NCBI RefSeq assembly: GCF_003173715.1 | Contig: NZ_CP029550.1 | Location: 1,674,001 to 1,738,000 of the forward strand | Reading direction: 5' to 3' | DNA length: 64,000 bases | Source of the DNA: Methylobacterium durans | Lineage (GTDB): Bacteria > Pseudomonadota > Alphaproteobacteria > Rhizobiales > Beijerinckiaceae | Part shown: positions 1 to 9,285 of the stretch, one piece after another | How the letters are laid out: every line of letters starts with the position of its first letter | Numbering within the stretch: position 1 is the first letter of the stretch | The notes under the pieces: generated by a model | Seen by the model: only the letters and a program-made list of their open reading frames with translations | The model's database searches: none | Told to the model about the DNA's origin: nothing | Translations under genes and position numbers: made by a program

Positions 1-319
1 CCCGTGCAGACTGGCCGACAAAGGCCATGGACCAGTTCGCGAAGCCGCGGCTCTCGACTGGGCCGCATTGCAGCACCGTCACATCGCCATGGCGCAGATC
101 ACGCTGAATCCGCTCGAACGTGTCCTCGACCCCCCGGCGCGGCCCCTCGAGAACCTGCGCAAAGGCGCCACCGTTGAACATCAGTGCGCCCGTGACATCA
201 ACCGCCGCATTGTTGCGCTGGGATGACTCAAGGATCTGCGTGATAGCCGCTGCAGCCTCGACCTCCAATCCTTGCAGCAAGTTCTTGCTGGCATAAACGA
301 GGCGGTATAGGTCGCCCAT
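1..319 (-). CDS. BLUF-domain blue-light sensor (partial, runs off the left edge)
   Basis: The minus-strand frame starting at 319 encodes MGDLYRLVYASKNL and continues with RNNAAVDVTGALMF, FAQVLEGPRRGVE and FANWSMAF. These are the hallmark segments of the FAD-binding BLUF fold: the tyrosine after the first strand, the N-N-x-x-x-x-x-TG-L helix entry and the late W/M strand. Only the first 106 residues are visible, so any effector domain lies outside the window. BLUF proteins sense blue light, often to control c-di-GMP enzymes. The gene starts 38 bp after the stop of a GGDEF-EAL gene on the same strand, so an operon coupling light to c-di-GMP is plausible. An in-frame ATG at 337 is an alternative start. 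The product family is clear; the partner is inferred. Confidence 0.85.
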   Translation of the reverse strand, partial: MGDLYRLVYASKNLLQGLEVEAAAAITQILESSQRNNAAVDVTGALMFNGGAFAQVLEGPRRGVEDTFERIQRDLRHGDVTVLQCGPVESRGFANWSMAFVGQSAR

Positions 320-357
320 AGCGGAATGCCCCGACATTCTTGAGTGGATGATAAGTT

Positions 358-2076
358 CTACTGGCAGCTGCCGATCAGCCGCACGATCTCATCGGCCGGC
401 ACCGGTCGACTAACTAGATAGCCCTGCACATCCGTGCAGCCTTCTTCGCGGATGCGCTCCATCTGCTCCGGAGTCTCCACACCCTCTGCAATCGTGGTCA
501 TGCCAAGACTCTGACCCAGCCCAGCGATCGCACGGATGATTGCATTCCCGTCTGGCTTCACCGCCAAATCCTTCACGAAGGAGCGGTCGATCTTGATCTT
601 GTCGAAGGGGAACGAGCGAAGATAGCTCAAGGACGAGTAGCCGGTGCCGAAATCGTCCATTGAGACCCGCACGCCGAGGTCGCGCAGGCGGTGCAGCGTC
701 TGCAGGGTCTTCTCGCTCTCCTGCAGCAGCACGCCCTCGGTGATCTCGACCTCGAGGCGCGCGGCTGGCAGGCCGGACGTTGCCAGCGCCGACACAATCA
801 TCTCCACGAGCCGGTCGCTTTTGAACTGCGCCGGCGAGACATTGACGGCCACCGAGAGCGGCGCCGGCCAACTCACCGCGTCACGGCAGGCCTGGCGCAT
901 CACCCACTCGCCGATCGGCACGATCAGCCCGATCTCCTCCGCGAGCGGGATGAAGTCGAGCGGTGATACCATCCCGCGCTCGGGATGGCGCCAGCGGATC
1001 AGCGCCTCGCAGCCTGTGAGCTGGTTCGTCTTCAGGTTGAGCTGCGGCTGGTAGTGGAGCTGGAACTCGCGGCGGGCGAGCGCCTGCCGCATGTCGAGTT
1101 CGAGCTGGCGGCGCGCTTGCATGCGCGCGTCCATCTCGGGCTCGAAGAAGCGGAATGTGCCGCGCCCGTCGAGCTTGGCCCGGTAGAGCGCGAGGTCCGC
1201 GTTCTTCAGGAGTCGGTCGGCGTCCTGCCCGTCGGCGGGCGCGAAAGCCACGCCGACGCTGGCGCCGATGGTCAGGAGGTGGCCGTCGACCATGTAAGTC
1301 CGGCCGATCAGGTCGACGAGGCGGCGTGCGAGTGCCTGTGTGTCCGCCGGCTCCCTAATTGCGGTCTGAAGGACGACGAACTCGTCGCCACCTATGCGAG
1401 CGACAGTGTCGGTCGGCCGCACTGTCGAGCGCAGGCGCTCGGCCACCTTCACGAGGAGGGCGTCGCCGACCGGGTGACCGAGCGTGTCGTTGACCGGCTT
1501 GAAGCGGTCGAGATCGACCAGCAGCAGAGCGCAGGCCTCCTCACCGCGCCGCAAGCGAGCAAGCGCCTGATCCAGACGCTCACGAAGCAGCAACCTATTT
1601 GGCAGTCCGGTCAACGGATCGAGGCGCGCCATATCTGCGGCGCTCGCCTCGGCGGCCCTGCGCGCACTTACGTCTTCGCCGGTGAGTGCCCATCCCTCTC
1701 CTTCGACAGGATGAAGCTCGGCTCGAACCATCTGATTCTGAAATGTTATCTCGAATGCGGCATGCGCCTGCTCATCCACTGCGCGGCGCAACTGCTGGAA
1801 GAGTTCACGGCGAGATGGAGCGGTCGCCCTTCTTAGGGCGAGCAGTAACTGCAGAACGGATGCAGCAGCCGACCGTGCAATGCCCAAGTTTGCCAGCAAA
1901 CGCTGGGCGGACTCAGTGCAAAGGCTGACGCGACCACCCGAGTCGAAAAATATCGCCGCGAGCTGGATGCTGTTGAGGCAATGAACAAGCCTTCCCGATG
2001 ATGTTCCTGCCTGCACCGCCAAATGAGCAGAATTTGTCTGTGTTGTTGAACGACGAATGGGCAGATCTGCCAGCAT
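358..2076 (-). CDS. PAS-like/GGDEF/EAL cyclic-di-GMP enzyme
   Basis: This 572-aa protein has three parts. Residues 30-140 look PAS-like. Residues 150-310 form a diguanylate cyclase domain with an intact GGDEF motif (229-233), preceded five residues upstream by an RPTD inhibitory I-site (220-223). Residues 325-565 form an EAL phosphodiesterase domain with CEALIRW (EAL at 357-359) and DDFGTGYSSL. All key motifs are present, so both activities are possible and the net direction cannot be told from sequence. No signal peptide or membrane segment is seen, so it is probably cytosolic. The BLUF gene follows directly on the same strand and may supply the light input. Confidence 0.93.
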   Translation of the reverse strand: MLADLPIRRSTTQTNSAHLAVQAGTSSGRLVHCLNSIQLAAIFFDSGGRVSLCTESAQRLLANLGIARSAAASVLQLLLALRRATAPSRRELFQQLRRAVDEQAHAAFEITFQNQMVRAELHPVEGEGWALTGEDVSARRAAEASAADMARLDPLTGLPNRLLLRERLDQALARLRRGEEACALLLVDLDRFKPVNDTLGHPVGDALLVKVAERLRSTVRPTDTVARIGGDEFVVLQTAIREPADTQALARRLVDLIGRTYMVDGHLLTIGASVGVAFAPADGQDADRLLKNADLALYRAKLDGRGTFRFFEPEMDARMQARRQLELDMRQALARREFQLHYQPQLNLKTNQLTGCEALIRWRHPERGMVSPLDFIPLAEEIGLIVPIGEWVMRQACRDAVSWPAPLSVAVNVSPAQFKSDRLVEMIVSALATSGLPAARLEVEITEGVLLQESEKTLQTLHRLRDLGVRVSMDDFGTGYSSLSYLRSFPFDKIKIDRSFVKDLAVKPDGNAIIRAIAGLGQSLGMTTIAEGVETPEQMERIREEGCTDVQGYLVSRPVPADEIVRLIGSCQ

Positions 2077-2251
2077 GTGTAACTAGCTCAGTGATGCGCA
2101 CAATGTGCGGCCTCGGCGGCACCAATCCGGAGCTCTACGACATCATGCCTTTCCTAAGTTTCTGTGTAAGATATGAGAAGCAGGCCGCCGTAGGGTTAAC
2201 GACAGCTTCAAGCACGGGCCAACTCAGAGCAGCAAGTCGGCATCCAGTCTA

Positions 2252-2653
2252 CTAGCCGTCTGCCCGGCGGAGCAGAGGCATCAACTTCTCCAAACGTGCG
2301 CGAAGCGTTGCGGGCGTGAAGGGCTTGAGCAGATAATCATCGACGCCGACGTGCTTCGCGCTTGCCGCACTGGCGATGTCGCGACTGGCAGTTGCCATCA
2401 ACACACAGGTGTCCTTGAGCGCGGCATCCGCTCGTATGAATTGAACAAGCCGCAGCCCGCTCATCGGCTCCATCTTGAGATCAGCCAAAACAAGATGGAA
2501 CCGCTCCGAGCGCAGCCGCTCCAACGCCTCCGCTCCGCTCTCCGCGACGGCGACGTCGACAAAGCCCAGCTTGCCCAGGATGCTCTTGAGCAACTCGGCC
2601 ATCATGCTTTGATCATCAACAACAAGCGCCCGAAGATCATTAAAGGCGTTCAT
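2252..2653 (-). CDS. Single-domain CheY-like response regulator
   Basis: This 133-aa protein is a stand-alone receiver domain with no output domain. The acidic pair follows LVVDD near residue 13, the phosphoacceptor aspartate is in VLADLKM, the conserved Thr is in MATAS and the Lys is in LLKPF. It probably relays phosphate or acts by protein contact, as CheY and stress-response receivers do. It is divergent from the DUF2336 gene at 2768, leaving about 115 bp for promoters. Its cognate kinase cannot be identified here. Confidence 0.93.
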   Translation of the reverse strand: MNAFNDLRALVVDDQSMMAELLKSILGKLGFVDVAVAESGAEALERLRSERFHLVLADLKMEPMSGLRLVQFIRADAALKDTCVLMATASRDIASAASAKHVGVDDYLLKPFTPATLRARLEKLMPLLRRADG

Positions 2654-2767
2654 ACGCGCTCGGCGGCAGCACTGCGGGATGCAGGCACACTCCCCACGAA
2701 GAGTTAAGATGCCCTCAACAGGGCATGTCGCCTTGGCTTCGGCAGCTCAGGGGAAACCGCCTTCACG

Positions 2768-3895
2768 GTGTGGAAAGGCTGGCGCATTAGGTCAGATGCC
2801 TTCGAACGGGAGGCTCTGGTGCTCGCGCTGCATTCTGTCGTTTCTGATGTCGAGGGCGCCATTGCGAGTGGCGACCCGGCCAAGCGCGTCAGCATGCTGC
2901 GCCAGATGACGGGCCTGTTCACGGCGCAGGCGCCGCGGCTCAGCGAGGATCAGATCGGCGCCTTCGACGAGGTGATCCTGCGCCTCTCGCGCGACATCGA
3001 GACCCGCGCCCGAGCCGAATTGTCGGCGCACCTCGCGGACGTGGCCAATGCCCCGCGCCGGGTGGTGCGCAACCTCGCCTACGATCCCTCCGCGGAGGTG
3101 GCCGGGCCCGTGCTCGAACGCTCGAACCGCCTCGACGAGAGCGACCTCGTCCAGATCGCGAGCGGTGCCGGGCAGCAGCACCTGATGGCCCTCTCTCGCC
3201 GCAGCACGCTGGCCGAGCGCGTCACCGACGTCATCGTCTCGCGGGGCAACGAGCAGGTGGTGCGCAGCGTCGCGGGCAACCAGGGCGCCCGGTTCTCGGC
3301 CGGCGGCTTCCAGATCCTGACGACGCGGGCCCAGCAGGATTCGGAGCTGGGCCGCGTGCTGACGAAGCGCTCCGACGTGCCGGAGGCGCAGCGCGCGCAA
3401 CTCGTCGCCATCGCCCGCGAGCGCGCCCGCCAAGCCCTGGCGGCGGAATTCGGCGAGAATGCCGCCGCGCAGGCGACCCTCGCCGTTGCAACGGCTCTGA
3501 CAGCGGTTCCTGCAGACTTCACTCCGGCCGAAGTGGCCGTCGCCAGGCAGGCGAAGGCTGGCCTCGATGAAGCAACCGTGCAGACTTGGCTGACCTCCGG
3601 CGAGACCACCTACGCGCTGGTGGCGCTGGCCCGGCTCGCGGGCGTTCCCTCGGCGATCGCCCTCAACGCGCACGCTGCGCCGACCACCGACCCGCTCCTG
3701 TTCCTGGTGCGCTCGGTCCGCTTCGGCTGGAAGACGCTGAAGCTCCTCCTCGCGAGCCGCCCGGAGGGCACGCCGAACACGGAGGCGCTGCAGAGCGCCT
3801 TCCAGGCCTTCCAGGACCTCTCCGTCGCGACGGCGCAGCGCGTGATCCGCTTCACCGCGGCCCGCGACAAGCTGGAGCAGCCGAGCGCCGCCTGA
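2768..3895 (+). CDS. DUF2336 domain protein
   Basis: This 375-aa, mostly alpha-helical protein matches the DUF2336 family common in Methylobacterium and Bradyrhizobium, with HEAT-like stretches such as DPAKRVSMLRQMTGLF, RRVVRNLAYDPSAEVAGPVL and LTKRSDVPEAQRAQLV. Its biochemical role is unknown; other members are often found near signalling genes. The annotated start is a GTG with poor context, and homology seems to begin at about residue 26 (SDVEGAIASGDP), so the true start may be a few codons inside. It lies divergent to a CheY-like gene and upstream of phasin genes. The family assignment is from recall of the pattern. Confidence 0.8.
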   Translation: MWKGWRIRSDAFEREALVLALHSVVSDVEGAIASGDPAKRVSMLRQMTGLFTAQAPRLSEDQIGAFDEVILRLSRDIETRARAELSAHLADVANAPRRVVRNLAYDPSAEVAGPVLERSNRLDESDLVQIASGAGQQHLMALSRRSTLAERVTDVIVSRGNEQVVRSVAGNQGARFSAGGFQILTTRAQQDSELGRVLTKRSDVPEAQRAQLVAIARERARQALAAEFGENAAAQATLAVATALTAVPADFTPAEVAVARQAKAGLDEATVQTWLTSGETTYALVALARLAGVPSAIALNAHAAPTTDPLLFLVRSVRFGWKTLKLLLASRPEGTPNTEALQSAFQAFQDLSVATAQRVIRFTAARDKLEQPSAA

Positions 3896-4013
3896 GCGCC
3901 AATGCGCACGACTTTAGCGTGCTGCCCGCCTTGACGGAGATTGTGCATTGCAACATGGAGACGCCGCGGCGCTCAGAATGATTTGGCGCCCGTGTTGAGT
4001 TTGAGGGGACATC

Positions 4014-4373
4014 ATGACGACCACCCAGCCGAGCTTCGAGGTTCCGGCCGAGATGCGCGACTTCGCCGAGAAGAGCGTCGAGCAGGCCCGCAACGCCGTC
4101 GCCACCATCCTGCAGAACACCCGCAAGGCAGCCGAGAGCTTCCAGGCGTCCACAAAGACGACTGAGCTGCCCGCCAGCGCTGCCTTCTCGCGTGGCCTCG
4201 ACTTCACTGAGCAGAACGTCGCGGCTGCCTTCGACCTGGCGCAGAAGCTGGTGCGTGCGCGTGATGCGCAGGAGGCCCTGCAGCTCCAGGCGGAGTATGT
4301 CCGCACGCAGTTTGCTGCCATGCAGAACCAGGCCAAGGACCTCGTCGGCACGATCCAACCTGCCAAGGCCTGA
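4014..4373 (+). CDS. Phasin family protein
   Basis: This 119-aa, wholly helical, hydrophilic protein contains the phasin_2 pattern PAEMRDFAEKSVEQAR, LDFTEQNVAAAFDLAQKLV and QAEYVRTQFAAMQNQAKDL. Phasins coat polyhydroxybutyrate granules and control their size. The length is typical of the family. Upstream, a TGC-N3-GCA dyad near 3943-3951 resembles TGC-rich PhaR operators, but this is weak. A second phasin-like gene follows 75 bp downstream on the same strand, and PHB depolymerase-like genes are elsewhere in the window. Confidence 0.9.
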   Translation: MTTTQPSFEVPAEMRDFAEKSVEQARNAVATILQNTRKAAESFQASTKTTELPASAAFSRGLDFTEQNVAAAFDLAQKLVRARDAQEALQLQAEYVRTQFAAMQNQAKDLVGTIQPAKA

Positions 4374-4448
4374 TCGCAGCTGATCACCCCCTCCCCCGCG
4401 CTGATCGTAGGGTGCGGGGGAGGCACTGCTACTCGGAGATAGCGAGCA

Positions 4449-5273
4449 ATGGCGCGACGCGGACGGCCGTCCTTGTTGGACATGAAGCAGACAGGCCGCA
4501 CTGCTGGGGCCGGGCACAGGGGCAAGCTCCCAGCAGGTCCTACGTCAGCGGCTACGGATCACGCCTTGAACAAGGATGGGCCTTCGGCACCGGCCAGCGT
4601 GGCCGAGACGATTAAGGCTGCCCTGCACTCGCCCACTGAGGCTTCTGCACCTGCTCCGAATAAGCTCGTGGCAGGAGTCTCACCGAGCGCAATCCAAGCC
4701 CAGCCAGCGACATCTGCAGCATCGGTGTCAAGCAAAGCGGTAGACCAAGCGGCGCAACGCCCAGCGCGAGATGAGAGTGCTCGGGAACCCGCGCCTAGCA
4801 AGAGCACGGAACCAAGTGACTTGGAGCCAGCACACGCCGAACCGCGGCGCGCCGCGAGCACGCGACCGGAACAGTCTGAAGCGGCTCTCGGGCGCACGCA
4901 GACCGGCGCGGGCGCCGCTCCGCCCACGAGGAGCAACCAGCCTCCGACTTCAGCCTCTTCGGAAGCAGCTGCCCAAGGAAAAGGAGCTCAACCTGCAAGC
5001 GGCTGGAGAGGCCGCGCCCCAGCTCAGGCTGAGGCGTTTGCTGGCCCGCTCAATGTTACCCGCGCAGCCGTCCAGGCGAACGTGACCGTGTGGTCCTATC
5101 TGCGCAAAGAGAGCGAGGCTGCTGTCGCCCACTTCCGCGCTCTGAGCAGTGCGAAGTCCCCGACTGATGCGCTGGCACTCCAGGCGCAGGAGATGAGCCG
5201 CACACTCAATGCTGCGCTGAGCCTCGGGCAGGATTTGGCTGGCCTCACGACTGGGGCGAAGAAGAAGCAATAG
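4449..5273 (+). CDS. Phasin-like protein with long disordered N-terminus
   Basis: This protein has 274 aa. The first 200 residues are Ala/Pro/Ser/Gln-rich, of low complexity and probably disordered. The last 80 residues (NVTRAAVQANVTVWSYLRKE, SPTDALALQAQEMSRTLNAAL) match the C-terminal helical half of phasins. It probably binds PHB granules through its C-terminus; the tail may tether granules to something else, which is inferred. The N-terminal MARRGRPSLL resembles the AT-hook-like start seen in some PHB/nucleoid-linked phasins. A terminator follows at 5297. Confidence 0.75.
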   Translation: MARRGRPSLLDMKQTGRTAGAGHRGKLPAGPTSAATDHALNKDGPSAPASVAETIKAALHSPTEASAPAPNKLVAGVSPSAIQAQPATSAASVSSKAVDQAAQRPARDESAREPAPSKSTEPSDLEPAHAEPRRAASTRPEQSEAALGRTQTGAGAAPPTRSNQPPTSASSEAAAQGKGAQPASGWRGRAPAQAEAFAGPLNVTRAAVQANVTVWSYLRKESEAAVAHFRALSSAKSPTDALALQAQEMSRTLNAALSLGQDLAGLTTGAKKKQ

Positions 5274-5296
5274 AGCCGCCCCAATATTCACAACGC

Positions 5297-5321
5297 GGGT
5301 CGCCTTCGGGCGGCGCTTTTT
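5297..5321 (+). terminator. Rho-independent terminator after the phasin pair
   Basis: A six-pair stem (5299-5304 with 5309-5314, one G-U pair) closes on a TTCG tetraloop and is followed by a run of T at 5317-5321. It ends the phasin operon. Confidence 0.8.
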
Positions 5322-5354
5322 GTTTTCCGCCCCGCGGTCAACTCGAAGCAGCAC

Positions 5355-5437
5355 GAAGTCCCAGGGAGCCACGCGGCAGCCGAAGGGCTTGGACCTTGGG
5401 CTTACCTAAACCCGAAGCACATCCTTGGATCCCGCTC
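5355..5437. repeat. Intergenic repeat family C, copy 1
   Basis: This is an about 83-bp element that starts GAAGTCCCAG, contains GCCGAAGGGC and CTTGGGC, and ends ATCCTTGGATCCCG. It recurs at 13236, 24275, 34258, 51935 and 56434. It lies between the phasin terminator and the amidase gene and encodes nothing convincing. Confidence 0.75.
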
Positions 5438-5522
5438 GCCTGGGCCAACGAAACCCAATCCACAGAAGGCCGCGGGTTTCCGGCACCGATATCCCGCGCT
5501 TTAGAGAAGGAGAACGATACAC

Positions 5523-7088
5523 CTATTGAATAGGAGGGGTGCTCTCAGGCGGTCGGCGGAACTTCGTGGCCTGCTCGAAGCTGTAGGCAAGCCGGATCAG
5601 TGTCGCCTCGTCCCACGGTCGGCCCAGAAGCTCGACTCCAACCGGAACGCCAATCGGCGCACTCTCGCTAGGCGGAGAGAAGCCGCCCGGCACGGTGATC
5701 GCCGGGAAACCCGTCGCGGAGCCCAAAATGCCATTGCGCTCCACTTGGCGTGCTCCAATCGGCACAACTAGGCGCTGCTGGTGGGGGTAGACCAATGCGT
5801 CGAGCTGATTCTCGGCCATGATCTGCATCACGCGATCGCGCAGCTTCGCCCGTATGAAGAGGCGATCCTTGTATTCGGCACTGTCCCGGTCGAGCCCTTG
5901 GGACTTTCGGATCTCATCGCCGATATTCGGCGAGAACTTACCGGATGCGATGATCTCCTCCAAGGATTTGACCGGCGCGTTCGCCTTCGGGTCGGACAGG
6001 TAGCTGTTCAGGTCAGGCTTCAGATCGTAGAGATGCACGCTGACCCCGGTCACCAGTTTGTTGGTGTCGAGCATGGGATCGCGGATGGACACCATCGTCG
6101 CTCCGGCTTCCTCCATGCGGCGAATGGCTTCCCGCGTGACATTGTTCACGTCCTGGTGCACAGGCTCTTTACCGAACAGCGTCTCTACGATGCCGATGCG
6201 GGCACCTTTCAGCCCGTCCGCCTTCAAGAACGTGGTGTAATCCTTCTCGACATGACCGGCGTTCCAGGCAGTTGCGGGATCGCCAGCGTCGTAGCCCACC
6301 AACACGTTCAACGTCTTGACGGCATCTGTCAGGGTGCGCGCGAGAGGGCCGGCAGCGTCCTGCACGAACGAATATGGAATGATGCCGGTTCGGCTGACCA
6401 ATCCGACGGTTGGCCGGATGCCGACGAGGCTGTTGGCCGACGCTGGCGAGCGGATCGAATTGATGGTGTCCGTGCCGATGCCGACCAGGCCGAAGTTGGC
6501 TGCGAGACCCGCACCCGTGCCGCCACTGGAGCCGCCGGGCGTCCGGGTAAGATCGTAGGGATTGCGCGTCTGTCCGCCGAGTGAGCTGATGGTCTCACCC
6601 CAGACGGCGAACTCATGAAGGTTGGTCTTGGCGATGATGATCGCGCCTGCCGCCTTCAGCTTCTTGACGATGGTCGCATCCTCGGGCGGCACGTAGCCTT
6701 CAAGGCTCAGCGACCCACCTGTCGTCGGCATGTCGGCCGTGTTGGTATTATCCTTGAGCAGAACGGGGACACCATGAAGCGGGCCGACCGGACCTGAGGC
6801 TTTGAACTTCGCGTCCAAGTCGTCAGCGATCTCGCGTGCTTTCGGGTTGACGAGAATGACCGCGTTAAGCGCCGGGCCCTTCTTATCATAGGCGTCGATC
6901 CTCGCGAGATAGAAATCGACGAGCTGACGTGCAGTCAACTTGCCGTCTTTCATCGCAGACTGAACATCTGCGACAGTCGCCTCTTGCAATTTCAGTCTCG
7001 AATCGCCTTCCGCAGAGGCGTGATAAGCATGCAAACTCAAGGCGAGACCAACGGCTACACTGAAGCGACTACGCAATATAGCTCGCAT
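5523..7088 (-). CDS. Secreted amidase (amidase signature family)
   Basis: From the ATG at 7088 the product has 521 aa and opens with a signal peptide (MRAILRSRFSVAV..ALSLHAYHASA). The Ser-cisSer-Lys triad of the amidase signature fold is visible: Lys in VLLKDN (about 112), cis-Ser in TPGGSSGGTGAG (about 187) and nucleophile Ser in GTDTINSIR (about 211). The usual GGS before the nucleophile is INS, which is a departure. It hydrolyses an amide, probably in the periplasm; the substrate cannot be predicted. An in-frame ATG at 7136 would bury the signal peptide and is less likely. A dispersed repeat (7215-7296) sits upstream. Confidence 0.92.
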   Translation of the reverse strand: MRAILRSRFSVAVGLALSLHAYHASAEGDSRLKLQEATVADVQSAMKDGKLTARQLVDFYLARIDAYDKKGPALNAVILVNPKAREIADDLDAKFKASGPVGPLHGVPVLLKDNTNTADMPTTGGSLSLEGYVPPEDATIVKKLKAAGAIIIAKTNLHEFAVWGETISSLGGQTRNPYDLTRTPGGSSGGTGAGLAANFGLVGIGTDTINSIRSPASANSLVGIRPTVGLVSRTGIIPYSFVQDAAGPLARTLTDAVKTLNVLVGYDAGDPATAWNAGHVEKDYTTFLKADGLKGARIGIVETLFGKEPVHQDVNNVTREAIRRMEEAGATMVSIRDPMLDTNKLVTGVSVHLYDLKPDLNSYLSDPKANAPVKSLEEIIASGKFSPNIGDEIRKSQGLDRDSAEYKDRLFIRAKLRDRVMQIMAENQLDALVYPHQQRLVVPIGARQVERNGILGSATGFPAITVPGGFSPPSESAPIGVPVGVELLGRPWDEATLIRLAYSFEQATKFRRPPESTPPIQ

Positions 7089-7214
7089 GACAGATGGATC
7101 CTTCAAGGCCAGCCTGCCCCCCGGAACCGCATTCATTATGCTCTTGCCTCGAAGCGTAGAGCCGCAAGGGCAGAGTTTGCAATGCGGATTTCCGCCGGTT
7201 CCGCACTTCAGGGC

Positions 7215-7296
7215 GTCCTTTCGGCTTGTGCTCAGCGCCGCCTGTCGTGCGGAGGCTGAGGATCGCAGCTTTCATGTTGGCTTCGCGGGATCGCGG
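7215..7296 (-). repeat. Dispersed repeat family D, copy 1
   Basis: This 80-bp stretch is nearly identical to 28026-28106. On the minus strand both copies read ATGAAAGCTGCGATCCTC and would encode MKAAILSLRTTGGA.HKPKG before the frames diverge. In both places it lies 130-200 bp upstream of a minus-strand gene for an exported protein. It may be a mobile-element remnant or a shared promoter-proximal element. Confidence 0.7.
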
Positions 7297-7389
7297 TGCG
7301 CCGCGGGAACATGAAGCCGCGATGGACGAAGCTCGGGCAGTGGCCGCAGTCCCCTGCCCGAGCCTCAGCTTGAGACATTTACCTGGGGC

Positions 7390-8655
7390 TCAATGGTGGG
7401 TCGCAGCCGATGTGTTCGTGTGCGCCAGGAAGAAGCGCATCATCTCTCGGCTGGCATCGGGACCACGCGGGTCCGTGTAAGTGCCGGCCGTGCTGCCGCC
7501 TGACCAAGCGTGTCCCGCGCCATGCAGAAGCCACTGCTCAAGGACATCACACCCGCTATCATCAGCTTGAACGGTCCGTGTATAGGCCATCCCACCAGAC
7601 GTCTTGCCGGACGTTACTTTCGTATTCAGCGCGGCTCTGGGCCTCGCCTGAGCGATCACTTGATCGCCGTTGATGGGGTTGACCGTTCGATCACTGTCAC
7701 CGTGGAAGACGATGGTCGGCACGATCGGTCCGTTCCCTCTCGGCCGAACGGCACCGCCTCCGCTCATCGCAGCAAAGGCCGACGGCATGTCCTTGGCTGC
7801 ACCGCAGGCCAACCCGGAGTGGATGCCAACTGCGGCGAACAGGTCCGGATAGGTGGCTGCCATGATGGCAGCCGCAGCGCCGCCCGCCGAGAGACCAGCC
7901 ACGTAAACCCGCGCTCGGTCGGCTGAGAACTCCTCAACAACGGCAAGCGCAATGCCGGCAATCAGCGAGGGCTCTCCGCCCTCACGCCGCTGGTCACTCG
8001 TGTTGAACCAGTTCCAGCACTTCTGCATGTTGGCTGTTTGGGGCTGGCGTGGATACACGACGAGGAAGGTCTGCTCCTCGGCCAGTTCGTTCATCCGTGT
8101 GCCCGCGGCAAAATCGTCTGGGTCCTGAGTGCAGCCGTGCAGCATGACCACGACTGGAAGCGCCTGGCCGGTGTAGCCACTGGGGACGAACACCTTGTAG
8201 GTGCGGCTTCCCGCATCGTTCGAGAAGGTCCGCTCCTCGAAGCGCGCACCATCCGGCACAGGAACCGATGTCTGCCGCTTGGACCGGAGGCCTTCGCCGA
8301 GACCAGCCCGCGGGCCCGATTCAGCGAGACGGTCGCGGAAGGCGTGCATCGTCTCGGCGAGATCGGGAAAACCCGCGGCCTGCTCGCGAGGCGCTGACGC
8401 CCTGGCGGCCTGCGCCCACCCGTGACCCGCCGCCGTCCAGGCGCCGCCCGGGGCTGAGGGAGCGACCATGTCGATCGTCGGCCCTGCGCGCTTGGCTCTC
8501 CAACCGCCCTTTTGCGCCTCGCTGTCCGACCCGCCGTGAGCTGTGTCCGGGACTGCGCGGCCCTGAAGCAGCGCCATGGCTTCAGTGAGTTTGCCGGCCC
8601 GGGTGAGACGGGTCACCTTACCCATGTCGATCTTGCTGAACGCGTTCATGATCAT
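7390..8655 (-). CDS. PHB depolymerase-type esterase
   Basis: This about 421-aa protein has an alpha/beta-hydrolase core of the poly(3-hydroxybutyrate) depolymerase/feruloyl esterase group. The features are the oxyanion region VVMLHGCTQDPDDFA, the lipase box GLSAGGA, an Asp in FHGDSDRTVNP and a His in GAGHAWSGG. The N-terminal 110 residues (FSKIDMGKVTRLTRAGKLTEAM) are a family-specific extension without a signal peptide, so it may act inside the cell. The start lies behind GAGG at 8660-8665; ATG 8649 is an equal choice. It follows an RHH regulator gene by 69 bp on the same strand, and phasins are nearby, so a PHB role is likely. Confidence 0.85.
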   Translation of the reverse strand: MIMNAFSKIDMGKVTRLTRAGKLTEAMALLQGRAVPDTAHGGSDSEAQKGGWRAKRAGPTIDMVAPSAPGGAWTAAGHGWAQAARASAPREQAAGFPDLAETMHAFRDRLAESGPRAGLGEGLRSKRQTSVPVPDGARFEERTFSNDAGSRTYKVFVPSGYTGQALPVVVMLHGCTQDPDDFAAGTRMNELAEEQTFLVVYPRQPQTANMQKCWNWFNTSDQRREGGEPSLIAGIALAVVEEFSADRARVYVAGLSAGGAAAAIMAATYPDLFAAVGIHSGLACGAAKDMPSAFAAMSGGGAVRPRGNGPIVPTIVFHGDSDRTVNPINGDQVIAQARPRAALNTKVTSGKTSGGMAYTRTVQADDSGCDVLEQWLLHGAGHAWSGGSTAGTYTDPRGPDASREMMRFFLAHTNTSAATHH

Positions 8656-8723
8656 AATTCCTCGTTCGCCCAAGCCGAATTGGGCGTGAGCGTGGTCTTG
8701 CAGTGGCTGGATAGGTCGAAGGT

Positions 8724-9143
8724 TCAGGCTGTGCGGTCGGCGAGAGCGGCCTTCACAGCCGGACTCGCCTGAAAAGCTCCGAGAACCTCGACTGAGCCGA
8801 TGGCAGCCCGGGCGAGCTCCGGGGTGACATCCTCAGCAATGCTCGCGAGACCGAGAACCTGGATGTGAAGCGGAGCTCCGGCATCCCGCGCCGCCTCCAG
8901 ATCTCGCTGTGTGAAGTGCGATAGGCCGAGACTGAGCTGGCGCCGCGCCACCGATTGGCGGACGGCCTCGTCCTGCCGCTCAAGCTGGTTGCGCACAGCC
9001 GTGCGGATGAAGTCAGCGCGGTTGGCATAGAACCCGTCGCGCACCATCAGGTCCACGCGACCGAGATCGACGAAGCCTAGGTTGACCGTAATCTTCTCGC
9101 TGTCGGCACCCTTCGGCCGCAGCTCCTGTATGTTGCTTGCCAC
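8724..9143 (-). CDS. Ribbon-helix-helix (CopG/ParD-like) regulator
   Basis: This 139-aa protein carries an RHH DNA-binding motif at residues 16-55 (EKITVNLGFVDLGRVDLMV then NRADFIRTAVRNQLERQ). The C-terminal 80 residues are a helical extension (LSHFTQRDLEAARDAGAPL) not found in plain ParD antitoxins, and no toxin gene is adjacent. It is the first gene of a presumed operon with the PHB depolymerase-like esterase, so autoregulation or control of storage metabolism is likely, by inference from position. Confidence 0.8.
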   Translation of the reverse strand: MASNIQELRPKGADSEKITVNLGFVDLGRVDLMVRDGFYANRADFIRTAVRNQLERQDEAVRQSVARRQLSLGLSHFTQRDLEAARDAGAPLHIQVLGLASIAEDVTPELARAAIGSVEVLGAFQASPAVKAALADRTA

Positions 9144-9285
9144 CAGAAATCCCTATCGCCATCCCGCTGGATGGTCTGAAGATGGGTTCGGGATGGTGAA
9201 TCGCAAGAGCGTGCCTGACAGGGATCTCTTTTCCCAGCCTGCTCAGATGCGCAGTTCTTACCGCGAGGCGGTGCTGACCTGAGCC